Source: Chlamydiia bacterium
GTDB lineage: Bacteria > Chlamydiota > Chlamydiia > Chlamydiales > Simkaniaceae
Direction of reading: 5' to 3'
DNA length: 14,356 nucleotides
Assembly: GCA_020440405.1 (NCBI GenBank)
Contig: JAGROF010000099.1
Span: 1-14,356 of the forward strand
Shown here: piece after piece, positions 1-6,959 of the stretch
Layout of the letters: each line of letters opens with the position of its first letter
How positions within the stretch are numbered: the first letter of the stretch is position 1
Position numbers and translations under genes: made by a program
Notes under the pieces: model-generated
The model's database searches: none
Told to the model about the DNA's origin: nothing
What the model saw: only the letters and a program-made list of their open reading frames with translations

Positions 1-51
1 ATGAATTGTCACTATTTTAAACTAGTTCAGCTATAACACTGGAGAGTTACA

Positions 52-1749
52 ATGCGTCGATCGATAGAAAATGGAGAAGAAGTTGTTGAAGTGGATCTTG
101 AGCCGAATGAGATCTTGCACGACCCCATTTTACATAAAGGAACAGGCTATAGCGATGAAGAACGGAGTGAGCTTGGGCTTCATGGCCTTCTCCCTTATCA
201 TGTGTCGACCATAGAAGAACAGTACAACCGGGCCTATGCGAAGTTTAAAGACAGGCGGACTGACATTGGAAAATACTCCTTTCTATCCTCCCTTCAAGAT
301 CGAAATGAAACGCTCTTTTACTACCTCTGTAGTAAGCATCCAGAGGAAATGCTTCCTTATATTTACACCCCAACGGTGGGAGATGCTTCCCTCAAGTATA
401 GCCACATCTATAGTCAAAACCGAGGCATTTACATCTCGTACCCCCATAAAGATCGAATGAAAGAAATCGTGGCAAACATCCCTCGAGATGAGGTCGATGT
501 CATTGTCGTGACCGATGGAGCACGGATTCTAGGACTAGGGGATCTTGGGGTAGGAGGCATGGCGATTCCTGTTGGGAAACTCGCTCTCTATTCCCTATTT
601 GGGGGAATTCATCCTGCTCGTACCCTTCCCATTACCTTAGATGTTGGAACCAATAACAAATCCCTTCTCAATGATCCTCTCTATTTGGGGTGGCAGCATG
701 AACGCCTTGATGGGAAAGACTATGATGAATTCGTTGAGTCCTTTGTCCAAACCATCACTAAGCGGTACCCTAACGTTCTGATCCAATGGGAAGACTTTGC
801 TAAGAATCAAGCGCAACCTCTTCTCGATCGGTATCGGGAGCGTATTTGTTGCTTTAATGACGATATCCAGGGAACAGCAGGAGTGGTTGTTGCGGGTATT
901 TTGGCAGCCATTAAAGGAGTGGATGGAGACATCAAAGAACAACGGATCGTCTTGTTTGGAGCAGGATCTGCAGGGATCGGCATTGCAGAACTCATCACTC
1001 AAGCAATGATTCTTGAAGGAATGAGCCGAGAAGCTGCTAAGGAAAGAATCTTTGTGATGGGACGCAATGGACTTGCTCATACGGGGTCTGAAGGACTGGA
1101 TGCGCTGAAAAAGCGGTTTGCTCAGAAAGAAGAGACCATTCAAGGCTGGGGAGTCAATAATATGCAAGAGATTTCCCTTAAGGAGACCGTGCAACATGCC
1201 AAGCCAACGATTTTGATTGGGACGTCCACTCAGCCCGGCACCTTTACTGAAGAGATCATTGTCGAAATGAAAAAACATGTAGCGCGCCCCATTATCTTCC
1301 CTCTATCCAATCCCACATCCAAAAGTGAAGCAGTCCCCGAAGACCTGATGAAATGGACTAAAGGGCAAGCCTTAATTGCGACAGGAAGCCCATTTCCTCC
1401 TGTTGAGTATGAGGGGCGAGAGCATATCATTGGGCAGTGCAATAACGTCTTCATTTTCCCTGGAGTGGGACTCGGAGTCCTCGCCTCAAAGGCTACGCGC
1501 GTTACCGATAGGATGTTCCTGGTTGCTGCAGATGTTCTCAGCAAGTACGCACCCATTCTCAACAACCCTTATGCGTCGCTCTTTCCTCGTCTTGATCAAC
1601 TGCGCCCAATTTCTCGGGACATTGCCATTGCAGTGGCAAACGAAGCCATTCAAGAAGGGGTGTGCAAAACACCCCCGAAAAATGTGGAGCAAGCGGTTCA
1701 AGAGGCGATGTGGGAGCCTAAATATCCCAGACTTAAGAAAGCGCGTTAA
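52..1749 (+). CDS. maeA: NAD-dependent malic enzyme (malate to pyruvate + CO2)
   Basis: Cytosolic malic enzyme that oxidatively decarboxylates L-malate to pyruvate. The 565 residues match the length of E. coli MaeA/SfcA. Visible hallmarks are the catalytic Tyr105 in YIYTPTVG, the GLGDLGVGGM block (161-170), catalytic Lys176 in GMAIPVGKLALY, and metal ligands Glu247-Asp248 (QWEDFA) and Asp271 (FNDDIQGTA). The dinucleotide-binding GAGSAG lies at 303-308. All key residues are intact, so it should be active. NAD rather than NADP preference is inferred from resemblance to the MaeA group. The ATG is preceded by GGAGAG at 41-46 with 5-nt spacing. The 3' end runs 17 bp into the convergent thiol peroxidase gene. 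In an intracellular bacterium it would link host-derived dicarboxylates to pyruvate; that role is inferred. Confidence 0.95.
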   Translation: MRRSIENGEEVVEVDLEPNEILHDPILHKGTGYSDEERSELGLHGLLPYHVSTIEEQYNRAYAKFKDRRTDIGKYSFLSSLQDRNETLFYYLCSKHPEEMLPYIYTPTVGDASLKYSHIYSQNRGIYISYPHKDRMKEIVANIPRDEVDVIVVTDGARILGLGDLGVGGMAIPVGKLALYSLFGGIHPARTLPITLDVGTNNKSLLNDPLYLGWQHERLDGKDYDEFVESFVQTITKRYPNVLIQWEDFAKNQAQPLLDRYRERICCFNDDIQGTAGVVVAGILAAIKGVDGDIKEQRIVLFGAGSAGIGIAELITQAMILEGMSREAAKERIFVMGRNGLAHTGSEGLDALKKRFAQKEETIQGWGVNNMQEISLKETVQHAKPTILIGTSTQPGTFTEEIIVEMKKHVARPIIFPLSNPTSKSEAVPEDLMKWTKGQALIATGSPFPPVEYEGREHIIGQCNNVFIFPGVGLGVLASKATRVTDRMFLVAADVLSKYAPILNNPYASLFPRLDQLRPISRDIAIAVANEAIQEGVCKTPPKNVEQAVQEAMWEPKYPRLKKAR

Positions 1750-2218
1750 GCGCCGCTTCGTAGTTAGGTTCTTGGGTAATCTCTGGAACAAGTTCTGTGT
1801 AAAGAACCTGATTATTCTCATCAAGGGCGATGATGCTGCGAGCACATAGACCTTGAAGAGGGCCATCAATTAAGAAGACTCCATAATCTATTGCAAAGTT
1901 TTTGTGGCGCATCGTTGAAAGGGTGTGGACGTGATTGAGTCCTTCAGCCTTGCAAACGCGAGCTGCTGCAAAAGGAAGGTCTGCTGAAACATAGAGTAGG
2001 GTAAAGGCTTTCACTTTTTCATTAAACGTTTTTGCAGAGGCGAGGCAAACCCCTGTATCTAAGCTTGGGACTGTGGCAATCATTTTTTTTCCTGGAAAAT
2101 CAGCCAAGCTTTTTTCTTTTAAATCTTTGTCAACGAGTGTGAAATCTGGAGCGCGGCTTCCAATTGCAGGGAGCGTTCCATTTGTGTGGCAAAGAGTGCC
2201 TTTAAGTGTCACATCCAT
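1733..2218 (-). CDS. tpx: Thiol peroxidase, atypical 2-Cys peroxiredoxin
   Basis: Reduces hydrogen peroxide and alkyl hydroperoxides using thioredoxin as electron donor. The 161-aa protein follows the Tpx family from end to end: GSRAPDFTLVDKDL near the N-terminus, peroxidatic Cys58 in PSLDTGVC, resolving Cys89 in RVCKAEGLN, the conserved Arg127 in CARSII, and the LVPEITQEPNYEAAL C-terminus. The ATG at 2218 is chosen because AAGGA lies 8 nt upstream. A TTG immediately before it (2221) would add one residue and cannot be excluded. Two extra cysteines (10 and 125) are not part of the usual pair. The gene is convergent with malic enzyme, and the last 17 bp of both reading frames overlap. In E. 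coli the enzyme is periplasmic; no signal peptide is visible here, so its location is uncertain. Confidence 0.94.
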   Translation of the reverse strand: MDVTLKGTLCHTNGTLPAIGSRAPDFTLVDKDLKEKSLADFPGKKMIATVPSLDTGVCLASAKTFNEKVKAFTLLYVSADLPFAAARVCKAEGLNHVHTLSTMRHKNFAIDYGVFLIDGPLQGLCARSIIALDENNQVLYTELVPEITQEPNYEAALNALS

Positions 2219-2290
2219 CAATTTTTTCCTTGTTTTAAATATTAAGATTTTGTTAAGCTTGCTCGCAGTTTAAAACTTTCCATCGGGGAT

Positions 2291-2839
2291 ATGAAAAATT
2301 TTACCTTAGAAAAGATCCGATCGATCTTCACTACTAAAAACGCATCTAAAGAGGAAAAAAAACCTCTGAAGATTCATGCAATGCAGCTCAAATTCTTTCT
2401 TCTTCATGCTGCTCTTAAACATATCCAAAAGGGGAATTCAAAAAAACCTCTTTCCCTTTTTACGATGAAAATTCTGAGTTCAAAAAGCGAGCACTTTGCG
2501 GCTCTCATTCGTCAAGCTGAAAAAGCCTGTTCTAAACAAGATATCGAACTTTTTTCTTATAAAGAGTTTTTCTGTCGGAACCAATTTGCTCTGCGTCGTG
2601 CTGTACAATGGAAAATGTCGAAATACATCAAGACGCAAGAAGAGGCTAAAGCACTCATTCAAAAGATGAAAGAGTGTTCTCCTGACGCTTTTAAAAGACA
2701 CCTCGTTACCCTTCTAAAAGAGGAGGGGGTTTCTTCTGAAGATATTGCTAAAGAGGCGCAGCGCCTCGCTCAGGATTGGCAAGTCTACCAAAAAGGGCAG
2801 GGCGCATCTGCTCCCACCACACGCATTAATCCATTATAA
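2291..2839 (+). CDS. Hypothetical basic helical protein, 182 aa
   Basis: I do not recognise this protein. It is Lys-rich, predicted mostly helical, and has no membrane segment or signal peptide. Residues 1-27 are rich in Ser, Thr and Lys and look disordered. Residues 30-175 carry amphipathic, charged helices (for example RRAVQWKMSKYIKTQEEA and LAQDWQVYQKGQ), and the tail is a short Ala/Thr/Pro-rich stretch. The chosen ATG follows GGGGA at 2285-2289 with only one intervening base, which is poor spacing; the next ATG (2381) has no better ribosome site. It stands alone: it is divergent from the thiol peroxidase gene across about 70 AT-rich bases and convergent with the TauE-like gene. Codon use looks like that of its neighbours and the frame is uninterrupted, so it is probably a real gene. 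Confidence 0.72.
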   Translation: MKNFTLEKIRSIFTTKNASKEEKKPLKIHAMQLKFFLLHAALKHIQKGNSKKPLSLFTMKILSSKSEHFAALIRQAEKACSKQDIELFSYKEFFCRNQFALRRAVQWKMSKYIKTQEEAKALIQKMKECSPDAFKRHLVTLLKEEGVSSEDIAKEAQRLAQDWQVYQKGQGASAPTTRINPL

Positions 2840-2896
2840 ACTCACCTTACGCACGACTAGTGAGAAGAGAAATTTGTTATTTTGATTTCCAGTGGG

Positions 2897-3685
2897 TTAT
2901 AAAATCATCGATAGTCCCGCTGCAATTAAGACAATAGCAAAGACCTTTTTTAGGATAGCTGTTGGGAGACGGTGAGCGAGATGGGCTCCGTAAGGAGCTA
3001 CACAGAATGAGACAACGCTAATAAAAAGAAAGGCAGGGATATAAATATAACCCATGGTGCTAGGAATTGTTGTGTGGTGCATTCCAAATAGGAGAAACAA
3101 AATAGCCCCACAAAAAGAGATTAAAAAGCTCAGCGCAGAGGAGGTTCCAATTGCTTTTTTGACGGGGATACCAAAGTGGGTGAGAATGGGAACGTTAACC
3201 ATGCCTCCCCCGATTCCCAGCATCGTTGAAAGGGTGGTCACAGCTGTTGAAATCAAGCTCAAGACTCCAAAAGAGGGGATAGAGTGTCCACGTTCTGTCT
3301 TAGACTCTGGAAAGAGGAAACGGATCCCTAAAAGGATCTCAAAGACTCCAAAAAAGATCTGGAGAAAATGGCTCGAAAGGAGCGTTGCAATCAGAGCGCC
3401 AAGCGCTGCCCCAACCACAACCCCAAGGGCCATGGGTTTAATAACAGTAAAGACGATCGCTTGCTTTTTGTAGTGTGTGTAACTTCCTGAGATGGTATTA
3501 AAGACCATGGCTGCCAAAGATGTTCCAATGGCAAGATGCATAATATGGTGGGGAGGAAGGCCAATATATGAGAAGATTAAGACCAAGCAAGGAATCGTCA
3601 CAATCCCTCCTCCAATGCCTAAGAGTCCTGAAAGGATTCCTGCGATAGCCCCTACGATGCCAAAGCTAATCATTTGAAAAATCAT
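2897..3685 (-). CDS. TauE/SafE-family (DUF81) inner-membrane permease
   Basis: Integral inner-membrane protein of 262 aa in the TauE/SafE family, whose members export sulfite, sulfoacetate or other small organic anions. It shows the family's internal duplication: GLLGIGGGIVTIP at residues 20-32 and TMLGIGGGMVNVP at 154-166. Each copy is followed by a conserved helix ending in Ala-Ile/Leu-Gly-Thr-Ser. About eight hydrophobic helices are visible. The start codon overlaps the upstream ribokinase stop in an ATGA arrangement (3682-3685), and a GAGGA ribosome site sits inside the end of the ribokinase gene, so the two are probably co-translated. The real substrate cannot be read from the sequence. 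The ribokinase linkage hints at a sugar-derived or anionic by-product but does not prove it. Confidence 0.9.
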   Translation of the reverse strand: MIFQMISFGIVGAIAGILSGLLGIGGGIVTIPCLVLIFSYIGLPPHHIMHLAIGTSLAAMVFNTISGSYTHYKKQAIVFTVIKPMALGVVVGAALGALIATLLSSHFLQIFFGVFEILLGIRFLFPESKTERGHSIPSFGVLSLISTAVTTLSTMLGIGGGMVNVPILTHFGIPVKKAIGTSSALSFLISFCGAILFLLFGMHHTTIPSTMGYIYIPAFLFISVVSFCVAPYGAHLAHRLPTAILKKVFAIVLIAAGLSMIL

Positions 3686-4560
3686 GGAATTTCCTCACGA
3701 GTTGGGATGGCATCCATGGCACCGGGGCGGGTCACACAAAGAGCGGCAGCTTTTGCTGCCACTTTTAGAGCCTCTTCTGGGCTTTTTTGATTGAGAATAG
3801 CTGCTAGGTAATAGCCAATAAATGTATCTCCTGCAGCAGTCGTATCCACCGCTTTCACCTTTTCTGCACCTTGAGTGATAAGGGTGGTTCCCTTTTGATG
3901 GTAAGATCCTTCTGCTCCGACAGTCAAAAGGATTTCAGTTTCAGGATAGCGCGAAGAGAGCGTGTGAAGGATTTTTGGGGGATGAGCCCCATTAGAAAGT
4001 GTCCCTCCTTCCGTTTCATTGACGATCAAAAGGTGACAAAGGTGCAGGGGATAGTCTGCCACTTCAGGAATCATAGGAGCGGGGTTATAGCAGACCTTGA
4101 GTCCTCGTTTGTGCCCCTTTTCGATCAAATAAGGAATGAGATTGATTTCGTTTTGAAGGAGGAGATAATCTCCAGGATCAAACTTTGAAAGTGTGATATC
4201 GATCTCTTCTTCCGTCATCTCTTGGTTGGCTCCAGGGTAGAGGACAATGGCATTTTCCCCCTTTGCATCCACTTGGATAATTGCGTGGCCATTATCAAGC
4301 GTTCCTTCAAGGATAAACTGTATGTTCACATTGTTTTGTTCGAGCTTATCTTTGAGCCATCCCCCGTCCGTGCCAATTTTTCCCGCATGGAAGACTATAG
4401 CTCCAGCGCGTGCTAAGGCAACCGACTGATTGGCGCCCTTTCCTCCTGCAAAGTGGCTGAGAGAAGCGCTGGAAAGAGTTTCCCCTGGCGTGACAAAATG
4501 AGGGACCTGATACACATGGTCGATATTAAGGGAGCCGTAGTTTAGGATCTTTGGTTTCAT
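3682..4560 (-). CDS. rbsK: Ribokinase (PfkB family)
   Basis: Phosphorylates D-ribose with ATP to ribose-5-phosphate in the cytosol, feeding the pentose phosphate and nucleotide pathways. The 292-aa protein has the ribokinase N-terminal GSLNID (9-14), the sugar-binding GGKGANQ (39-45) and the C-terminal DTTAAGDTF anion-hole motif with catalytic Asp245. That last motif is the same as I recall for E. coli RbsK. The ATG at 4560 is preferred; a TTG at 4569 in the same frame would add three residues, and neither has a strong ribosome site. It is first in an operon with the TauE-like gene (4-bp overlap) and divergent from the nucleoside hydrolase operon. The PfkB family includes other sugar and nucleoside kinases, but the motif set and the neighbours favour ribose. 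Confidence 0.88.
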   Translation of the reverse strand: MKPKILNYGSLNIDHVYQVPHFVTPGETLSSASLSHFAGGKGANQSVALARAGAIVFHAGKIGTDGGWLKDKLEQNNVNIQFILEGTLDNGHAIIQVDAKGENAIVLYPGANQEMTEEEIDITLSKFDPGDYLLLQNEINLIPYLIEKGHKRGLKVCYNPAPMIPEVADYPLHLCHLLIVNETEGGTLSNGAHPPKILHTLSSRYPETEILLTVGAEGSYHQKGTTLITQGAEKVKAVDTTAAGDTFIGYYLAAILNQKSPEEALKVAAKAAALCVTRPGAMDAIPTREEIP

Positions 4561-4590
4561 ATAAATCAATGTATCTTAAAGTTTTTTTTG

Positions 4591-4620
4591 TTGCAAAAAC
4601 AGTCGAAAATCGAGTATGAA
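4591..4620 (+). promoter_or_regulatory. Candidate promoter of the nucleoside hydrolase operon
   Basis: TTGCAA at 4591-4596 and TATGAA at 4615-4620 are separated by 18 bp, and each matches four of six consensus bases. Between them lies a small symmetric site, TCGA-AAA-TCGA (4603-4613), which could be an operator. The surrounding 4561-4649 region must also hold the start of the divergent ribokinase operon. For that direction I see only weak -10-like TAAGAT with no convincing -35. Confidence 0.3.
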
Positions 4621-4649
4621 TGGTATTTTGAGATTAAGGAAACATCTGA

Positions 4650-5702
4650 ATGATCAAGCGAATTTTCATCATTTTGGGGATCGTTTTTTCCTTTAGCGCC
4701 CTCGAGGGGAAAGACTCTATGGATCGATCCCATCCTCTTCTTGTAATTGTAGACTCTGATGCTGATATTGATGACATGATGGCAATCGTTTACCTGCTTA
4801 AAAACCCTCGTGTTGATATCAAGGCGATTACGACAATGGGAGATGGGATGTCTCGCTATGAGTATGGGGCAAAGAACATCTCCAACCTCTTAGAGTTGGT
4901 GGGGCGCTCTCATGTTCCAGTGGCTTACGGAGCGCGAAAGTCTCTTAGCCCTGCGGGATCATTCCCCTCAGAGTGGCGGACAGAAGTCGATCAAGTCATG
5001 GGGATTAAGCTGCCCGAAAATCCCGTGAAGCCGGTTCATGTCAAGTCAAGTGACTTAATCACTGAGCTAGTTATGAAAAGCCCCAATAAGATCACGCTAT
5101 TTTGTATTGGGCCACTCACAAACGTGGCTATTGCTCTTGAGAAGACCCCTGCGATCAAAGACAATATCGAAAGGATTTACTTTATGGGGGGAGCAATTCT
5201 TTCGCCGGGGAATATTGTGGGGCGTCCTCAAGGGTACCGCAATCAGGTGGCGGAATATAATATTTTCCTGGATGCAAAAGCGGCATCTGATGTGTTTAAC
5301 TCAGGGGTTCCAATCACTCTGGTTCCTCTAGATGCTACAGACCATGCTCCCATTACCAAAGAGTTTTATGAGCGGATTTCTCAAAATCGAACCACACCAG
5401 CTGCAAACTTTGTCTATGAAGTCATTAAGCCCTTTGCCCAAATGCAGTCGCGAGTGAGAAGCTATTTTTGGGATCCCTTAGCCGCTGTCATCATGACAAA
5501 CCCTGACATTGCAACCTATCGCAACCTCAACTTGACAATCAACTTGAGGAAGGGACCTGAGTATGGAAGAGTCATGATGACAAAACAAGGGGCCCTAGTT
5601 CAGGTTGTCACAGGAGTAAATGCCGCGGCATTCTACACCCTCTTTCTGAATACCCTGAACAACCATCCCAACCTTAAACAAAACCACAACGAAAGTAAAT
5701 AG
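4650..5702 (+). CDS. Exported inosine/adenosine/guanosine-type nucleoside hydrolase
   Basis: Hydrolyses the N-glycosidic bond of ribonucleosides to give free ribose and base. Residues 1-20 form a signal peptide (MIKR followed by a hydrophobic run ending near ALEG), so it is probably periplasmic. The calcium- and ribose-binding DxDxxxDD motif is at 35-42, with Asp37 the expected catalytic base and Asp42 a calcium ligand. It is followed by GPLTN (154-158), MGG (179-181), AEYN (201-204) and the C-terminal Trp274-Asp275. Inosine-uridine hydrolases have His-Asp at that last position, whereas purine-specific IAG hydrolases such as the Trypanosoma vivax enzyme have Trp-Asp. That suggests purine nucleoside preference (inferred). 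The start has AAGGA nine bases upstream. The sugar porter gene follows 10 bp after the stop, so the two form an operon. Confidence 0.92.
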   Translation: MIKRIFIILGIVFSFSALEGKDSMDRSHPLLVIVDSDADIDDMMAIVYLLKNPRVDIKAITTMGDGMSRYEYGAKNISNLLELVGRSHVPVAYGARKSLSPAGSFPSEWRTEVDQVMGIKLPENPVKPVHVKSSDLITELVMKSPNKITLFCIGPLTNVAIALEKTPAIKDNIERIYFMGGAILSPGNIVGRPQGYRNQVAEYNIFLDAKAASDVFNSGVPITLVPLDATDHAPITKEFYERISQNRTTPAANFVYEVIKPFAQMQSRVRSYFWDPLAAVIMTNPDIATYRNLNLTINLRKGPEYGRVMMTKQGALVQVVTGVNAAAFYTLFLNTLNNHPNLKQNHNESK

Positions 5703-5712
5703 AGAGCAACTG

Positions 5713-6687
5713 ATGTATTTACCAGAGACATATGGGGGCGCTGTCCTCATGATGTTTGTGACCATGATCTGCTGGGGATCTTGGGCAAACATGACAAAAA
5801 TCGATAAAGAGTGGCGCTTCGAGCTCTTTTATTGGGATTATGCCATTGGTGTGTTTCTCATGAGTTTAATCTTCGGGGTCACACTTGGATCTTTTGGGGG
5901 AAGTGGAATGGGTTTTTTTCCCAACCTTATGCACGCTTCGCTCAATGTGATCCTCAAAGCCTTTTTAAGTGGGGTGATTTTTAACCTCGCCAATATCCTC
6001 CTTGTTGGGGCCATTTCCATTGCGGGAATGGCTGTTGCTTTTCCTGTAGGCATTGGAATTGCTGTGGTTGCAGGAACCCTTTTGAGCTATTTCGTCCATC
6101 CAGAAGGGAATGCCTTTGTCCTTTTCATTGGTGTTCTTTTGATCCTCTTAGCTGTCATTTTAGATGGAATCGCCTATAAGAGAGCAGGAATTTCTGTGCA
6201 GTCAAGTGGAAAAGGGATCACCATAGCGATCATTAGTGGGGTCTTGATGAGTCTTTTCTATCCTCTTATTGCGGAAGCAATGATAGAAAGACGCGGCCTC
6301 AATCCTTATGGAGCGGTTTTTTTCTTTTCCTTTGGCTTGTTACTCTCCAACTTTATCATCAATGCGCTCTTTATGAAACGCCCCCTTGTTGGGGGACAGC
6401 TCACCGCTCACGATTACTTTAAAGGAACCAACAAGCAACATGCCTATGGAATCATTGGCGGCGTGATTTGGTGCGTGGGAATGACCTTTAATGTTATCGC
6501 TGCAACACATGCAGGTCCTGCCATTGCTTATGCATTTGGACAAGGAGCGACACTCATTGCTGCGATTTGGGGCGTTTTTATTTGGCGAGAATTTAAGGAA
6601 GGAAAAAACGTTTCCTCTCTGCTACTCTTTATGTTTATCGCTTATGTTTTAGGGTTGTTGGCGATCGGAATTTCGAAACTTTCATAA
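5713..6687 (+). CDS. GRP-family (glucose/ribose porter) sugar transporter, probable ribose importer
   Basis: Inner-membrane protein of 324 aa with ten hydrophobic helices, in the drug/metabolite transporter superfamily and resembling the glucose/ribose porter (GRP, RbsU/GlcU-like) branch. Recognisable blocks are the N-terminal ICWGSWANMTKID (helix 1 and first loop), the helix pair around FNLANILLVGAISIAGMAVAFPVG, and a Gly-rich helix 9. It starts 10 bp after the nucleoside hydrolase stop, with a weak GAGAG ribosome site at 5702-5706, and is the last gene before a strong terminator. Placed between an exported nucleoside hydrolase and a divergent ribokinase, ribose is the best-supported substrate. 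Rhamnose or glucose uptake are alternatives that sequence alone cannot exclude. Confidence 0.85.
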   Translation: MYLPETYGGAVLMMFVTMICWGSWANMTKIDKEWRFELFYWDYAIGVFLMSLIFGVTLGSFGGSGMGFFPNLMHASLNVILKAFLSGVIFNLANILLVGAISIAGMAVAFPVGIGIAVVAGTLLSYFVHPEGNAFVLFIGVLLILLAVILDGIAYKRAGISVQSSGKGITIAIISGVLMSLFYPLIAEAMIERRGLNPYGAVFFFSFGLLLSNFIINALFMKRPLVGGQLTAHDYFKGTNKQHAYGIIGGVIWCVGMTFNVIAATHAGPAIAYAFGQGATLIAAIWGVFIWREFKEGKNVSSLLLFMFIAYVLGLLAIGISKLS

Positions 6688-6693
6688 AAGTGT

Positions 6694-6757
6694 TTGAAAA
6701 AATAATGTGTACTTGTGTAAAGTTTGCGTTAACATTTTCTAAAGCGCAAGTTAACGC
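6694..6757 (+). promoter_or_regulatory. Promoter-like site plus perfect 8-bp inverted repeat
   Basis: TTGAAA (6694-6699) and TAAAGT (6718-6723) are 18 bp apart and resemble a sigma-70-type promoter. Immediately downstream, GCGTTAAC (6726-6733) and GTTAACGC (6750-6757) form a perfect inverted repeat. A competing short stem, AAGCG (6742-6746) with CGCTT (6755-6759), overlaps the second arm. The region could be an operator over a transcription start, the 5' end of a small RNA ending at the terminator just downstream, or simply 3' untranslated sequence of the transporter operon. Confidence 0.27.
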
Positions 6758-6790
6758 TTCTGAAAGTCAAAATCCATACCTCAATCCATG

Positions 6791-6830
6791 AAGAGGGCTG
6801 TTACCTTCGGGTGACAGTCCTCTTTTTCTT
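6791..6830 (+). terminator. Strong intrinsic terminator with UUCG tetraloop
   Basis: A 15-bp stem (6791-6805 with 6810-6824) contains two G-U wobbles and closes on a TTCG loop at 6806-6809. It runs into a T-rich tract through 6830. This is a textbook rho-independent terminator. It ends the nucleoside hydrolase-porter operon or a short RNA starting near 6730. Confidence 0.88.
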
Positions 6831-6895
6831 TAAGTGAATTTTTAAATACTACCTATTGGGTTGCACGTTTTCAATAAAGATTAATAGGAGAATAA

Positions 6896-6925
6896 ATGAT
6901 TGCGTTGGAGAAGGCGACGTGTTAA
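6896..6925 (+). CDS. Possible nine-codon leader peptide upstream of leucine dehydrogenase
   Basis: ATG at 6896 is preceded by AGGAG (6886-6890) at 5-nt spacing, the best ribosome site in the area. It opens a frame encoding MIALEKATC before TAA at 6923-6925. It ends 34 nt before the leucine dehydrogenase ATG. The stop is flanked by a potential stem, AAGGCG (6911-6916) with CGCTTT (6931-6936, one G-U pair), which a translating ribosome would disrupt. A translation-dependent control of the downstream gene is plausible but unproven. The signal could also be coincidental. Confidence 0.33.
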   Translation: MIALEKATC

Positions 6926-6959
6926 AATTTCGCTTTTGAAGTTAGTTAGAGGGTGTGTC

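Noticed and set aside
1..51. Promoter TTGTCA (6-11) with TATAAC (32-37) and an 11-codon ATG frame at position 1
   Set aside because: The 20-bp spacer is too long, the start would fall on the malic enzyme ribosome site, and the mini-ORF has no visible ribosome site.
637..1278. 213-codon open frame on the minus strand
   Set aside because: It lies entirely inside the malic enzyme gene, antisense to conserved catalytic motifs, and its translation is Ser/His/Phe-rich without any recognisable domain. It is a shadow frame.
2351..2366. GAGG-A8-CCTC-like inverted repeat early in the 182-aa gene
   Set aside because: It is a short A-rich palindrome inside coding sequence encoding EEKKPL. It is best explained by Lys/Glu codon use.
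2840..2896. CTCAC/GTGAG inverted repeat as a terminator between the hypothetical gene and the TauE-like gene
   Set aside because: There are only five base pairs with a long loop and no uninterrupted T-run on either strand.
6900..6959. TTG start adding 20 residues to leucine dehydrogenase
   Set aside because: The extension is Arg-rich and unlike the family N-terminus. ATG at 6960 gives the standard length and has its own AGAGGG ribosome site. AGGAG further up fits the ATG at 6896 better.
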